Part shown: positions 36,234 to 49,449 of the stretch, in pieces
How positions within the stretch are numbered: the stretch's first letter is position 1
Layout: each line of letters starts with the position of its first letter
Origin: Paratinospora sagittata
Taxonomy: Eukaryota; Streptophyta; Magnoliopsida; Ranunculales; Menispermaceae
Assembly (NCBI GenBank): GCA_035771175.1
Contig: CM069593.1
Span: forward strand, 1,854,461-1,918,460
Length of the DNA: 64,000 nucleotides
Reading direction: 5' to 3'
Program-made: the position numbers and the translations under genes
The notes under the pieces: generated by a model
Databases searched by the model: none
Told to the model about the DNA's origin: nothing
What the model saw: the letters and a program-made list of their open reading frames with translations, nothing else

Positions 36234-39200
36234 GAAAATTTCAAATTACTAACAACACAAGTAAAAATATTGCATGGGTTTTGGACCCTTTTCATGGTTT
36301 TATACATATATATATAGAATTTGATCATTTTCTGGGGATTCACACAGAGAACAGGAGAAAAAAAAAGGTGATAGTCAAACAATATTAAGAGGAATATGAC
36401 ATGCGTATTGTTTTTGGTGCTGAACATTACTGAAAACATGGTGAGGAGCGGCTGAGTTATATGTATAAGTTGGGGTACTTACCCGAGAAGATCAAAATGG
36501 GGCTAGAAATTGCCAGTGGATTCAGCGATTTCATGATCTTTGGGAATGACAAATATTAGTAGTAGAGTGAACAAAGTGAGATTTAGATGCAGAGTAAAAT
36601 TAAATGAAATTGAAGAAGCAAGAGCAGGGGATTGGGCTGTAGGGGTTTTGTAGGGGGAGAAGCTACAAGTTAGTAAATGTAAGCAATAGCAAGTAGTAGT
36701 GATGAGAATGGCATTGGGAATTGGAGTGTAAGCGAGAGAAGAGAGGTGAAATGAAGCGGCGAATTGCTAGATTCCGCATGCGTATTATATCGATCTTTCT
36801 TCTTTTTATTGCTTAAAAATGTTGGGAAGATAGAAATAATAGTCCCAGATATTAGCAAGTTAATCATATTTATTAGAAATTAATCATATGATATATAAGT
36901 TGGAGGATATCACCGGTCACCCTCATTAGTGTTGTTGAAGCTTTTTTTGGAGTAAAAATCTCAGTTAAAGCACATGTGGGTGCTGTAATTCAAAGAAAAA
37001 ACTCAAGATCTTCATCCACCTTTTTATTAGCTTTTTCTAACCATCAATTCTCTCTTCGTCAACAATGAAATTGAAATTAATTTATATTAAATTATATATA
37101 TAATTAATTAATAAAATATTGTAGTTTCAACGTCTATTAATCAATTTTAAAAATATAAAAATATTTTTATGACTAAAAAATTATACCCATAACCATATTG
37201 TTGATGTGGTGTATGTTAATTTGATGCTTTTTTTTTTCTTTTGATAATAAGATGATGTGATGTATTGTTATATTAACTTAAATATAAATTTTAGATATAT
37301 ATCTTAAGTCGTTATAACACACTCCTTGAAAAATATTTCACTTTAGTATATGATTTATTTGATCTATCTGATCAGTTTTAGTATTAATTTCATGATTCTC
37401 CTAACGTTCTTTTTGGGATAATCTTTGATGGCGCGGATTAATTGAGGGGTCGCCACCTTCTGGTTAGCAGCTGCGCCGCCTCGTGAATAACATAACCATC
37501 TTTTTGGCTGCACCGACTTCGATGGAGTCCAGTGAGGCAATTGGCAGAAGCAGCAGCCCCGCCTTAACTTACTAATTGAATCTCTCTAAAGGTCTAAGCT
37601 CTCAGCTCTCTCTATGAATTGAATCGGTTCTAAATCTGTTGCAAATAGACGACAAATGCCTAACACACCTCTCGCTTGACCCCGAGATATGGAGATGCTC
37701 GTCTTATTTATTTATAACGCTTGACATGGCGGATCGGTAATTAGCTGGTCTTTGTAAGGGTAGTTGTGGAAGCACATAGAGAGAAGAGTTTTTGTTTTTT
37801 TTTTTTAATTGATCTTTGTTTTGTTGTTTATCTATGACCCTTGTTGTTGGTTTTACCTGTCTACGGTTGTAATGGCTTCGCCTTTTTGTTTTCAAGGGCT
37901 TCTATGTTTTAATGCAGGCTTACGTGCCCATCTTGTCTTTGTTTTAAAGTAATATATATATGCTATTTGCATATAAATTTTAAAAAAGTGAAAAATATAA
38001 AAAATTAATAGTAAAAAATTGATAAAAGATAAAACAATTGTGATTAGCAAAATAAGCATAAAAAAAAAAAGTAATGGAATGTAAGATGTCTTAGAAATTA
38101 TATAAATTCTAAAAATATTAACTAATATTTTCAATATGAAAAAACATAAGAATTATAATGGGTATAATATTTCTACATCATAGTATATTCTTTAAAGGAA
38201 AGTTACAAATACAAACACAAAACTTTTAATGAAATTGAAGAAGAGGTGTGAAGGCAACAAGAACAATCCACGCACATCCAAACACACAAATGATTTTATG
38301 TAATATGACACAAAAAAAATCCATTAGCAATAGATTAAAAAAGAAAAGAAAAGTATTATATCATATCATAAAACTCAGAATTTACGAGAGTGCCCTTTTA
38401 TGATCCATTTATTCAAAAGCCCAATTCATTTCAAGTCCAAGAAATAATGAGCTAGATTTTGAACTCAAGTATTGGGCTTAAATTTCTAGCTTAAAATAGG
38501 TAAGTCCGTACATGGTGAGCCCAGACCTGTCTTCTTTATCTATATACTATTGTCTATCTATATATTTATATGCATACCGGATCCCTTTCCTTGATATTTT
38601 ATTTTATTTTGATAACAACCCTTTCCTTGAATTGGAGCTGCAAAAATTAATAATTTGTCTCTCATTGTACGATGCATGCGAAATCACAAAAAAAATGTCC
38701 CACCCTACAAATATCTTAATAAATAATGACAAATATTATTGAAAATTTTGCAAAGATTTTTATAGATAATTGCTTTTAAGTTAGTAGACAGAAGGCTAAT
38801 ATAATAATTAAAAAAGGCAAATACATGTGTAATTATTATATTCTATATTTATTGAATAATTTATTATATATGGTAAGACCCATAAAATACGCATATCAAT
38901 GTTTATAGTACCTTTTGTAGTTAGAATAACACCTTTTTATAAATAAAGCTATATCATTTGAGGTTAGAAATTACCATCCCTGCAAAATCATTACTTTATC
39001 ACTTTTAAATTTTGGTTGAATCATACGTTAATATATGATTCAATTTAAATATTTAGAGTGCTCCTATCATTTTATTATTATTTTATTATAATTTGAACAT
39101 AAGTAATAGATTTGGACACACAAAAATATTATTTGTATAGAATAATTTTAAATATATCCATTAAAAACACATATGTACCAACTTGTCATTAAAATTTATA

Positions 39201-39927
39201 AAAGATGGCTTTTTTCTGAATAGTCTATGTGACTTTTTACAAAGTAAAGGCCGCGTTGGGGATAGATTTTAAAAAAAATACTTTTAAAAAAAAAATAGTT
39301 TCTCCAGTCTTTTTGTAAAAACCGGAAACTATTCTCTTTTTTAACGTAAATTTGTTTAAATTAGGTATTGCCAAACATGTTTGAAAAAGCTCTCATAAAC
39401 GGGCCAATTGAGTTGCTCTCTAGTGCCAATAGTGCTTTCAACTAAACTGCCCGCCAGGGTGCGACCTCTCCAGCCATGATGAAACTCTCGTCCAGATCTA
39501 ACGATCTCGAAGAACCAGAACCAAATTCAATGGATACCTAAAAGTGAGAAAGTGGGGTCCTTGAAGACCATTAGATTTTGTTCCTGATTCTGACCAAATT
39601 ATGCAAGTACTTATGGATATAGCAAGCAAGTCTCTTTGTTAATATGGGTTTCCGAGCTCTGTTTTTTTAATCAGTCCTTTGTTCATTTTAAAATGTTGTT
39701 TTCAGAATGTAAAGGGTGAATTTTCAGCTAGACATCTGGTATTTGGATTCTGTGGTTTTTCAGGAAAAAGCTCTTAAGTTTTTGGAAATTGTAGTTAAGT
39801 ATGATGGGTTTTGGGGGTTCAGTGCGTTCTATTTTGGGATCTTTTCATGTCTAAGTTGACCATTTGGTGGGATTTTTAGCCAGTTTTGAAGGGATTTTGG
39901 ATTGATTTGAGTAGCAGCAGCTGCAAG
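36234..39927. other. WOX2 5' flank and long spacer
   Basis: The first few hundred bases should hold the WOX2 leader and promoter. Beyond 36900 it is AT-rich with no supportable gene. One copy of a dispersed 150-bp repeat lies at 37146-37303. The segment 37430-37690 is somewhat GC-richer but has no clear frame. Confidence 0.5.
37146..37303. repeat. Dispersed short repeat, copy A
   Basis: Shares with 57755-57910 and 59644-59795 the order: TTTTTATGACTAAAAAATTATACCCA-like start, GATGTGGTGTATGTTAA, poly(T), GATGATGTGATGTATTGTTATATTAA and an A/T end with ATATAAATTTTAGATA. Confidence 0.75.
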
Positions 39928-40734
39928 ATGAAATCTTTGAGCAGTTTAGGAATTGGGTTAAGCTTAGTATTTGGTTGTTTGCTCTTGGCTTTGGTTGCAG
40001 AGCTATATTACTTGCTTTGGTGGAAGAAAAGAATCATAAACAGAGAGATTGAAGAAGATAATTACAGCAGTTCTGCAAGAGAACTTTTCTTTCTTTTCTG
40101 TTGGAAGGAACCATCTTCTTTGAGCTCAACAGCCGTGAGCCCTCAACAAATCTGCAACAATTCAGTCAGAATCACAAATGCCCATGAATCAGGAGACACC
40201 CAATGTCACTTACATTCAAATGATTACATCCTTAAACCCTATGGATTAGGAGAAGGAGTTGAAGCAGAACTCATGAGAATGCACAGTCTTTCTGGCCCAC
40301 CAAGATTTTTATTCACCATTAAAGAAGAAACTAAGGAGGATTTAGTAGAATCTGAAGATGGGAAATCTAGGAGTGATAAAAGCAGAAAAGGGCCAAGAAG
40401 CAGGAGCTTAAGTGATTTACTTCCCAAGGTAGAAACTCCATTTTTAACTCCTATGTCTTCTCCAGCATTCTTCACACCTCCTCTCACTCCATCAAATAAT
40501 TACAACCAGAATGAACTAAGTCCCCCTTTTGAATCTTCATCAGTTGTGATCAACTCTGTAAAATCCCCATCTCCTCCTCCAAAATTCAAGTTCTTGAAAG
40601 ATGCCGAGGAGAAATTGTACAGAAGAAAATTGATGGAAGAAGCGCAAAAAAATGGGGCCCAAAAATTATCCGAATCAGTTCAGGGTAACTCATCTATGGT
40701 TAGAGATATGGAAGATGGGTTGTTATCACAGTGA
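39928..40734 (+). CDS. Plant single-pass membrane protein of unknown function
   Basis: An intronless 268-residue product. The first ATG of the frame, at 39928, starts MKSLSSLGIGLSLVFG. A strong hydrophobic segment (about residues 6-31) ends in LLWWKKR, so the rest should be cytoplasmic by the positive-inside rule. The body is Ser/Pro-rich and basic-acidic, with two conserved-looking blocks: GPPRFLFTIKEETKEDL followed by SRSLSDLL, and PFLTPMSSPAFFTPPLTPS; the region PPPKFKFLKDAEEKLYRRKLMEEAQK is a charged helix. Proteins with the same N-terminal anchor and TP/SP block occur across eudicots without a known role; I do not recognise a named family. The many SP/TP sites suggest phosphorylation, which is inference. 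Confidence 0.85.
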   Translation: MKSLSSLGIGLSLVFGCLLLALVAELYYLLWWKKRIINREIEEDNYSSSARELFFLFCWKEPSSLSSTAVSPQQICNNSVRITNAHESGDTQCHLHSNDYILKPYGLGEGVEAELMRMHSLSGPPRFLFTIKEETKEDLVESEDGKSRSDKSRKGPRSRSLSDLLPKVETPFLTPMSSPAFFTPPLTPSNNYNQNELSPPFESSSVVINSVKSPSPPPKFKFLKDAEEKLYRRKLMEEAQKNGAQKLSESVQGNSSMVRDMEDGLLSQ

Positions 40735-42614
40735 TTGAAGGCAAGAACTGAAAAAATTAACAAAGCCCATGTTTTTTTTTTCCTTTTTTAATCAAATTTC
40801 TTCTTCCATTACTGTTATTTCTGTGTGTGAATTTGATAGAAATGTTTGTTAGTTCTTTGGTTCTTCTTCTTCATTTTCTTTTGTTATGTAAACCATCTTG
40901 AATTTCTCAAGGTACAAAAAACAAAAAGCAGCATATTTTTTTGCTTGTTTTTGAATTGCCATGTATCTGGTTTTACTTTGAGGACTTTAATCATTCACGT
41001 GGTGGGCAGTATTACTGTCGCTCCTTGTCAAAAAAGTGACAGTGGCTGTTCTTTTAAGACTCTGCTTTTTTACCCTTTCTTTGTCGTCCCTACTGGTTTC
41101 TTCCTCAAATTTGTCGATTTAAAATTAAACTAATGTTGTTGCCATGAGACTCTGCTTTCATTTCATGTGCGCCCCACAGCTCAGTAGTGCACCAGCTCAG
41201 CTGCTTTTGATCCAACGCTCCATCAATTTACCTGTTTTTTGACATTTAGGTGCACTGTATTTGGTGGATTGCCACTGAAAAACTTATGGTGGAGCTTTAC
41301 TTATTACGATAAATTGTTACCCAAGATTTACTGCTACGGTACAAGATTTTGAAATGTCGAAGTAGTAACACTAACAACACGTTTAGCTTAAAAAACAAGA
41401 GACATTTTGTGTATTAGCATTTTACTCCCTTTTGTTGTTGAAGACTTGAATCTCCTCATATCAACTACACATTGCGCAAGCCATCCGTAGCTCGGGTGGT
41501 ATTGCGTCCCTTGCCTACCCACGAGGGCAAAGGTTTGACTCTCCTCGATGCCGTTTCAAGAGAGAATATCATTTATTGTGGCTATGACCCTTGTTGTCCT
41601 GAGATTTGCCTTGTTTTCGGCTAATATCATCATTGAAAGTTAATTTTCGGTTATTGTGTTCGACAATACTAGTTGTACTTGATAAGAAAATAACAACCTG
41701 CACATTATAAATACACAATACCTGTCTAAATTATTACTAAGTTTTCAAATAAAGACATCTTCTTCTTTTTAAGGTGATTGTTGTCCAAGTGAATTACTAG
41801 CCCATAATTATTGTGAGCTCCTATGACTCTATATTAGGCCATTGTGCTTTCTATCGAGTCCGTGAGGCTTTTAGCCTATTTTATCGGGTCTAGTCTTCCT
41901 TGACCCATAGTCTTTCATTGTTCGAAAACATTATTAAAGGTTGTTTACTAAATTTTCACCCTTGAATTATGTTTTTTCTTATTAAAAGAATAAATTTGTA
42001 AAAAAATGATCCATCAAATTGTGAACAAAATACCCATCTTTTAAGTAAAAAAGCTTCTTTTTAGTATTTTACTTAGAATGCATATGATGATATGAACAAA
42101 ACAGGATGAACCAAAAGCTTGTTGAAGCATGATGCATGCACAGAACGTGCAACCAGAGTTTTGGGCTGAGTGTATGGTAACTGCAGCCCATGCATCAACA
42201 TAGTCATAATAAGTACATGAAAATTTAGTATAATTCCGTGAAATTATATGTCTTGGAGTGTTTGCACTTCCCCCTTATTAGGTATGAAAAATTACAATTT
42301 TAGTTTTATATGTTTAATCTTATGAAGGAATGCTAATAGAAGCTTTTTCATATATTATATAGAGCCGTAACTGAAAAAAAATATATCTCAGTCGAGTACA
42401 AAATTGATAAAAGTGTCATTATTTTATCTAAAATCTACCCCGCTCACTCTGAGCTACACAAAACCAATATGCGACTCACGCTAGTCCTGCCGCCAATTAT
42501 CGCCACGTCACATTTATTGACATGTCGGAAATGAAGAACAATCCCAGGGTCACTTTTGTCATTTCGTCATGACCGGTGAGGAATTATTTGTGGACTTCCA
42601 ACTTTGCCCTCGTA
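40735..42614. other. Spacer with a SINE-like unit
   Basis: The 3' UTR of the upstream gene, then AT-rich DNA. No protein gene is recognised. A tRNA-like head at 41470-41560 is listed separately. Confidence 0.5.
41470..41700 (+). mobile_element. Possible tRNA-derived SINE
   Basis: An A-box-like TAGCTCGGGTGG (about 41489) is followed about 45 bases later by a B-box-like GGTTTGACTC (about 41533), the spacing of a pol III promoter, with an unrelated body behind. It does not fold as an intact tRNA. Ends and target duplication are not resolved. Confidence 0.4.
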
Positions 42615-42622
42615 TTCCCGCC
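42615..42622 (+). promoter_or_regulatory. E2F-type site upstream of the DP pseudogene
   Basis: TTCCCGCC (in ATTCCCGCCAAA) matches the E2F consensus and lies about 100 bp upstream of the DP start codon. E2F/DP target genes often carry such a site; function here is inferred. Confidence 0.5.
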
Positions 42623-42719
42623 AAATCAGTTTGTTTGACATCTTTTTATTAGTTCTTCTCGGAAGCTACAGAGTAACAGACCCAAAAATTCTACCAGCAA
42701 ATCGAAGTTTGCAGAACAG

Positions 42720-45700
42720 ATGGATCGTCAATCAGGTAGATCTTTTTCTACTTCATGCCTCGAAGATAGACCTTCGATTTCCTGAATTTGATAAACTTTT
42801 TGTGTTTGCTAGATTTAATTTGAAATGTAAAAGAGCGGCAAAATAACAGCTTGAAGGATTCAGATCCTTCAATAGAAAATGAAATTTTCATCATATATGC
42901 AGAAGATTTTATTCATTTAAACTACTTCTTGCGTTTTCGCTTGAATTCCTTTGCTTTCAGTGCTAGTTTACGAGTTTTGTGATGTTTTGTGGTTACAAAA
43001 TTGACTAATAGGGATAATTTCATGAGTTCTATGGTGATTTGTTATGACAGAATCGAATAATTGTAATGCTGTGGACATCAGGAGCTCGTCCACCACGTTT
43101 GAACTGGCGTGTTCTAAGCAAAGGATCCTTTTGTTGTCTTCAAGCAGCTGTGATCATGGATTGACTGCAATTACTTGTGACGATGATCTAAGAGGAAATT
43201 CGAAGGGTTTCCAACAAGAGCATGCTAGTCCTCCAGTAGATAGGTGACTAAATTGCAACGTTTCGCTATGATTTTAATTTTAGTCTCTTCTTTTTGAGGT
43301 CATTCTTGGCGGAGTTTTGAGTTCTTTGTTATGGTATTTTCTACTTGGTGATATGTATCTGCTAGTGGAAGTTGATACACCATTTTATATATGTATCGCG
43401 CAGCAAAGAAGAAAAGAGCCTTACACATTGCAGGAGGAGGGCTCCGGAAATTGAGTATTGTAGGTTAGTCCTTACTTTACATGGAAAGATTAAACCTAAG
43501 TTGCATTATCCATCATGTTGCCATCCTAGTGTTTTCTCTGCTGATACTACACGAATCTTCGTTTGTCAAATTTGGTTGTTCATGTAAACGATAATTTTGG
43601 GTTAATTATATTTGTCTTTAGTTGGAGCACAACTCAGTTGTATTAATTGTTTTTCAGTCTATAAGAAGGTTGAGAGAAAGGGAAGCACCACGTACAATGA
43701 GGTAATGTGATGGTCCATTCCTAGATATTGTTTTCCGTTGGATTTTCATTATTCTGCTAATGTTGGCCCCAACATCTGCATACAATTTCCACATTTATGG
43801 TATCTTCTTCTTCTCCATTATCTGGACCTGGAATCAGCAATGGACCATAACACCGTAAGGTTTGTTTTGGAATTCTAACATTATGGAAATAAAACATGTA
43901 TAGTTATGGAACTGCACGTGTTGACCAATGAAAAAAATGTTCCAAAACCATATATACATAATGGTAATGCCCAAAGGTTCTTTTCATATAATGGAATTAT
44001 TCACCTGATTGAATTTCTTTTACAAATTTGCATGTCATACATGAATAATTTGTGAACTTCGTATGATTTTTAACATAGAGAATTTTTATTTTTTATTTTT
44101 TATTTTTTAAATTTACATTGTCCTAAATTTGTGCTTTCATTCTTTCTATCCTATCTGGTTCAACACTTTGCTTCACTAAGTAGTTCACCTGCTCCAGGTG
44201 GCAGATGAAATCATAGCAGAATTTTCAGCAAAACACAATGATAAAATTTAATTGGACGAGGTTTGATTAAAAGCCAATTAGTTTCTGTAATTTGTCTTTT
44301 GACTATATCACTCCCAAGAAATGTTACTACAACATCAAGTACATCATCTTAATTTGGCAGTTTGATGAGAAGAACATATGACGACGTGTGTATGATGCAC
44401 TAAATGTTCTAATGGCTCTGAATATTATCATAAGAGATAAAAAGGAAATCCAGTGGAATGGAAGGGTCTTCCTAGTGCGAAGATTAAGGATTCGGAAGAG
44501 CTAGACATATGCTGCCCACCTCCTTCCATGCAGATTCTTGTCAAGTTCAACCAAACAACTTTATTTAATAGAATGTTACTTTTTATTGCTACATGTTCTG
44601 AAAGCTGATTTAGTGATGGTTTATTTTATCAAGATTCAAAGAAATTTATACTTGCATAGTTAATTTTTACAGGCACTGCATCTTGAATTGACGAATAAAA
44701 TTAGAGAGAAAGCTGCCCACTTGAAGGAGTTGGAAGAACAAGTATGCTAATTTTCTTTTGTTTATGTCTGGCTGTTTAATGCAAAGAAATATGGCACATT
44801 ATGCTTATTGAGTTGATTTGCTTTTAGCTACATACTCTGTTTGCCTTCTGAGCTATTTTTCATGCTTAATCTTGTGTCAAATGGATTTCTTTTTCTTCAT
44901 AAATAGATTGCAGGTTTTCAGAACCTCATTTTGCGGAATCAGCTATTACACAAATCAGGAAATACTCCATCAGAAGGAATTTCTTTTCCATTTATACTAG
45001 TTCGGGTATGTTTTTAATGTTGAATTCATTGATCACTTATTGGGACTTCTAGATAGAATCACCTCATTTTTCTTTTAATAATAGTTTTGCTTTTTGCTAA
45101 GCACTTGTGACATTGCTTTATGCTTGTAGAGCAGATGAATTGTCTATTTAGGGTCAAATTTCAGCTTGAGATGTTTCTATGATATACTGTCAGTACTCAA
45201 TTGATGAAGTAAATTGGTTACATGGCTACACTTTCAGAAATTAATGGACTACTCATAATATACCTGTATCAACCCAACTGTTAGGACATGCGGGGTCGTA
45301 AATTTGTTGATTCTTTTTCTAGTATCCTTGTATATTAGATTTATGCTAAAATGGGTGATAATTTTCTGGTTTTCTTATCTTTCGGTTTCCTTTTCTTTTT
45401 TTCTCATCTTGGAACACAGACAAGCCCACATGCCACAGTAGAGATTGAGATCTCTGAAGACATGCAGTTGATGCACTTTGACTTCAACAGGTACTCTTAC
45501 TTTCTATAGACAATCAGAAAGACAATTTTATTGTTAAGGACAAGGTTATACGTTACCTTATCTTAGAAAGTATGATGTCTTAAATTATTGCCAAAGATGC
45601 TTCTCAATTGTAAACTGTCTGCTTCCCTCATAGTTCATCTACAAACGCCATTTCTATAATGATTGTACTTGTATAATGATAATCTAGTCTTTTTTTTTAC

Positions 45701-45921
45701 TATGAGATGAATGATTTAGTTCTATTCTGCAGCCTTGCAATTTATCATCGTGACAAGGTTGTAAAGTAGTAAGCAAGCCTTTCTGAAATTTGTGACAAGG
45801 TTGTTCAGTCTTATGAGATTATATTCTTCTTGGCAGTTCGCCCTTTACCTTGCATGATGACGTCTGTTCTCAAGTTGATCGAAAGCAACCAATTGCTAAA
45901 GAGCAGGCATGTTTCCCAGAG
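42720..45921 (+). pseudogene. DP (E2F dimerisation partner) transcription factor, decayed copy with introns
   Basis: Exons by GT-AG and similarity: 42720-42735, 43051-43243, 43404-43463, 43658-43701, 44198-44260, 44361 to about 44540, 44673-44741, 44907-45005, 45420-45490, 45837-45921. The product is DP-like: [52 protein letters not shown] (DNA-binding winged helix), then ALHLELTNKIREKAAHLKELEEQ and SPHATVEIEISEDMQLMHFDFNSSPFTLHDD (dimerisation). Lesions: exon 3 is one base out of frame with exon 2; TAA at 44249-44251; TGA at 44379-44381 where an Arg codon is expected; a net +2 shift near 44460-44466. Introns are kept, so it decayed in place and is not a retrocopy. I judge it non-functional as a full-length DP protein. 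Confidence 0.82.
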
Positions 45922-46633
45922 GTCCGTTGCTTACTCTTCTTTTTAAGCTCTGACATTACAGACAAATCCATGGGGTTCCATACCATTCTATTGGAATTCT
46001 GAAGTTGTAAACTAACAGAACTGAACAAAGTGTATATTGCGTAATTAAACTTACATATCCAACAAAATTGCAGTGTATAAAAAATGATATGGAGTGACTG
46101 CATCAGCCACTAAAATGCCTAAATGATAGACACATCATGTCCTTAATATTTATATTCATAGGACTGATGATTTATTGTTCTCTGAAAAAGACTTGTTCCT
46201 CTCATGAAGGATTAGGAAGTGATAGAAAAGTTTCCTAGTTAAAAAGTAAAACCATAGTCAGGACCAGATGCGCTACTGGTTGGTTTTGAATCCATAAATG
46301 AATTAGTGAAGGAAAAACTGTTGTGGCTTTTGAATTATGAACTTTTTGAAGAGTTATTTTTACTAAATTACCTATACTACGATCAATTAACATCGGAATT
46401 GGCAAAACAGAGTAATAGATAACTAAAACAGCGTGTTTCATTTTTCATTTTGCCGAATATCATTAAAAAAACGTACAAAAAAGGGGAAAATAAAAAGTAA
46501 ACATAAAACATGCATCAGAATATCTATGGGCTCATTTAATAATGGCCATAAAAAAACCTAACTTTCCCGTCCAAACAAAATCACCGCGAAGTAATTGCGA
46601 AAGGAAACATTCAAAAATTTCAAATCGCAATAT
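45922..46633. other. Spacer between DP pseudogene and second HSP70
   Basis: Convergent 3' flanks. The last ~200 bp are the likely 3' UTR of the minus-strand HSP70. Nothing else seen. Confidence 0.5.
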
Positions 46634-49263
46634 TTAGTCGACCTCTTCAATCTTAGGGCCAGCTCCGCTGCCACCAGCTGGAGGAACATCTTCATCCATG
46701 CCACCACCAGGCATACCAGCACCTGCTCCTTGATACATCTTAGCAATGATGGGGTTGCAGATACTCTCCAACTCCTTCATCTTATCCTCAAACTCATCTG
46801 CCTCAGCAAGCTGGTTGCCATCCAACCACTGGATAGCCTGTTCAATAGCATCCTCAATCTTCTTCTTGTCAGCAGGGTCAAGCTTGGCGCCGATCTTCTC
46901 ATCCTTGATTGTGTTTCTCATGTTATAGGCATAGTTTTCCAGGGCGTTCTTGGACTCCACCTTCTTCTTGTGCTCCTCGTCCTCAGATTTGTACTTCTCA
47001 GCTTCCTGCACCATCTTCTCAATTTCGTCCTTAGACAACCTTCCTTTGTCGTTGGTGATGGTGATCTTGTTCTTCTGGCCAGTGGTCTTATCCTCCGCAG
47101 AGACATTTAAGATGCCATTGGCATCAATGTCGAAGCAGACGGTGATCTGAGGAACACCACGGGGAGCAGGAGGAATGCCAGACAGCTCAAACTTACCCAA
47201 CAAGTTGTTGTCCCTGGTTCTGGTCCTCTCACCTTCGTATACTTGGATCAACACACCAGGTTGGTTGTCAGAGTAGGTAGAGAACACCTGCTCCTTCTTG
47301 GTTGGGATGGTAGTATTCCTTGGAATCAACACGGTCATAACTCCACCAGCAGTTTCGAGACCAAGGGAAAGAGGAGTGACATCCAAGAGCAAGAGATCCT
47401 GGACCTTCTCGTTGCCCTCACCACTCAAGATGGCAGCTTGGACAGCAGCACCATAGGCAACAGCCTCATCTGGGTTGATGCTCTTGCAAAGCTCCTTCCC
47501 ATTGAAAAAGTCTTGCAACAATTGCTGGACCTTGGGAATCCTAGTGGATCCACCAACAAGGACAACATCATGAACGGTGCTCTTGTCCATCTTGGCATCT
47601 CTCAAACACTTCTCAACCGGCTCCATACACTTTCTGAAAAGGTCCATGTTGAGTTCCTCAAATCTAGCACGGGTAATGGTGGAGTAGAAGTCAATGCCCT
47701 CATACAAAGAATCAATTTCAATGGTGGTCTGAGCAGTAGATGAAAGAGTCCTCTTTGCCCTCTCGCAGGATGTCCTCAATCTCCTGAGTGCCCTAGGGTT
47801 GCCAGTGATATCCTTCTTGTGCTTCCTCTTGAACTCCTGGACGAAGTGGTTCACCATTCTGTTGTCAAAGTCCTCACCACCAAGATGGGTATCTCCAGCT
47901 GTAGCTTTGACCTCGAAGATACCTTCCTCAATGGTCAAGAGGGAGACATCGAATGTGCCACCACCAAGATCGAAAATGAGGACATTCTTCTCGCCAGCAC
48001 TGGTTGCCTTCTTGTCAAGTCCATAAGCAATGGCAGCAGCAGTGGGCTCATTGATGATACGCATGACATTGAGGCCTGCAATGACACCAGCATCTTTCGT
48101 GGCCTGACGCTGAGAGTCGTTGAAGTATGCAGGAACGGTAACCACCGCATTCTTCACAGTGTATCCAAGGTAGGCCTCAGCTATCTCACGCATCTTAATG
48201 AGAACCATAGAGGAGATCTCCTCAGCTGCAAACTGCTTCTCTTCACCCTTGTAGTTTACCACGATCATGGGCTTGTCACCGGGGCCAGGAATAACCTTGA
48301 ATGGCCATAGCTTGATGTCACTCTGGACGGTTGCATCAGTAAATCTTCTGCCAATCAAACGTTTGGCATCTGCAGGACAAAGATTCCACACATTTTAGAT
48401 AACATTAATTTTAACATGTCGAATAGATTCATATTAAAAGACCGAAAAATTTTTAAAACGAGAGAACTTACAAAATAATATAGATCTTCAACTAACTTTT
48501 CAAGCGACAGAATTATTCAACGATCTAATACAGCGGTACTATCAAACGACAAATCACGTTTTATCTATGATGGTAACGAATTAGCTTTGAAAAAAGAAGA
48601 CAGTTGCTAACGGGTTTTTTTTGCCCAACTATACAACTATTTTGACTGAAGGAAAACTATTCAAGTCGAATGAACAATCACATCGAGCTAATACGTGCAT
48701 TTATAAGACATTAAATCCACTCCAGAACATTGTAGCCAGCCAAGGTACTAGATCTCGTGTCACCGGATCGGCACCAACACCAAAATCGAAATACCAGCAT
48801 AACAAATAATAGAAAAGATTGTAATAATCACAAAATCGATTACAAAGATCCATTAGGTACAGATCTAGTCAATCAAAAGCATCTTACGCTATTAGATCCT
48901 ATCGAAAAGACAAATCTAAGTAAAACAGTAAACATGCTCATATAACACAAGTATTATCAGCCAAAACCTACATCTAAGAACTAACAAACAAGAGATCCAC
49001 TACAAATTCATCCATGCACCAGATTTCTAATCCAGATCTGCAAACTTACCGAAAACTGTGTTGATCGGGTTCATGGCGACCTGATTCTTCGCCGCATCAC
49101 CAATCAACCTCTCTGTATCGGTAAAAGCGACATAAGAAGGAGTCGTTCTGTTTCCCTGATCATTTGCAATGATCTCAACACGATCGTGCTGCCAAACTCC
49201 AACACATGAGTACGTCGTTCCGAGATCGATTCCGATCGCCGGACCTTCACCTTTTCCTGCCAT
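46634..49263 (-). CDS. HSP70: Second cytosolic heat shock protein 70 (HSP70/HSC70)
   Basis: Minus strand, exon 1 49050-49263 and exon 2 46634-48369, with a GT-AG intron of 680 bp inside the same Asp codon as in the first copy; 649 residues. Starts [19 protein letters not shown] and carries all three HSP70 signatures. The tail [20 protein letters not shown] ends in EEVD, a standard cytosolic HSC70 tail. The protein is nearly identical to the first copy through the ATPase domain, with scattered changes in the lid and tail. Codon use differs: many third positions are C or G here, where the first copy uses more A/T. That suggests the two are old paralogues and not a recent duplication. Both have perfect heat-shock elements. 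Confidence 0.97.
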
Positions 49264-49405
49264 TGCCTCTTCCTCAACTAGATCTCAAAAAAGAATGAAA
49301 CTGAAAATGAAATCTGAAGCACCAAAAAGACCTAAAAGCGTTGCCGCAGAATAAAGGCTAAACTCTCTAACTATAACTTCTGTACATTGAGAAGCAAAGC
49401 TTGTG

Positions 49406-49412
49406 TTATATA
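49406..49412 (-). promoter_or_regulatory. TATA box of the second HSP70 gene
   Basis: TATATAA on the minus strand, about 145 bp upstream of the ATG, with the heat-shock element 25 bp further upstream. Confidence 0.75.
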
Positions 49413-49436
49413 GCACCAACTAACCCTAGCGACTCT

Positions 49437-49449
49437 TTCCAGAAACTTC
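49437..49449 (-). promoter_or_regulatory. Heat-shock element of the second HSP70 gene
   Basis: TTCCAGAAACTTC: three perfectly phased alternating units (TTC, GAA, TTC). Further imperfect units occur at about 49550-49630 (GGAAAGCTTCCGG and neighbours). Confidence 0.8.

Noticed and set aside
46595..48310. Long plus-strand frames opposite the second HSP70
   Set aside because: Antisense shadows of the conserved HSP70 reading frame (as at 20757-22281 for the first copy).
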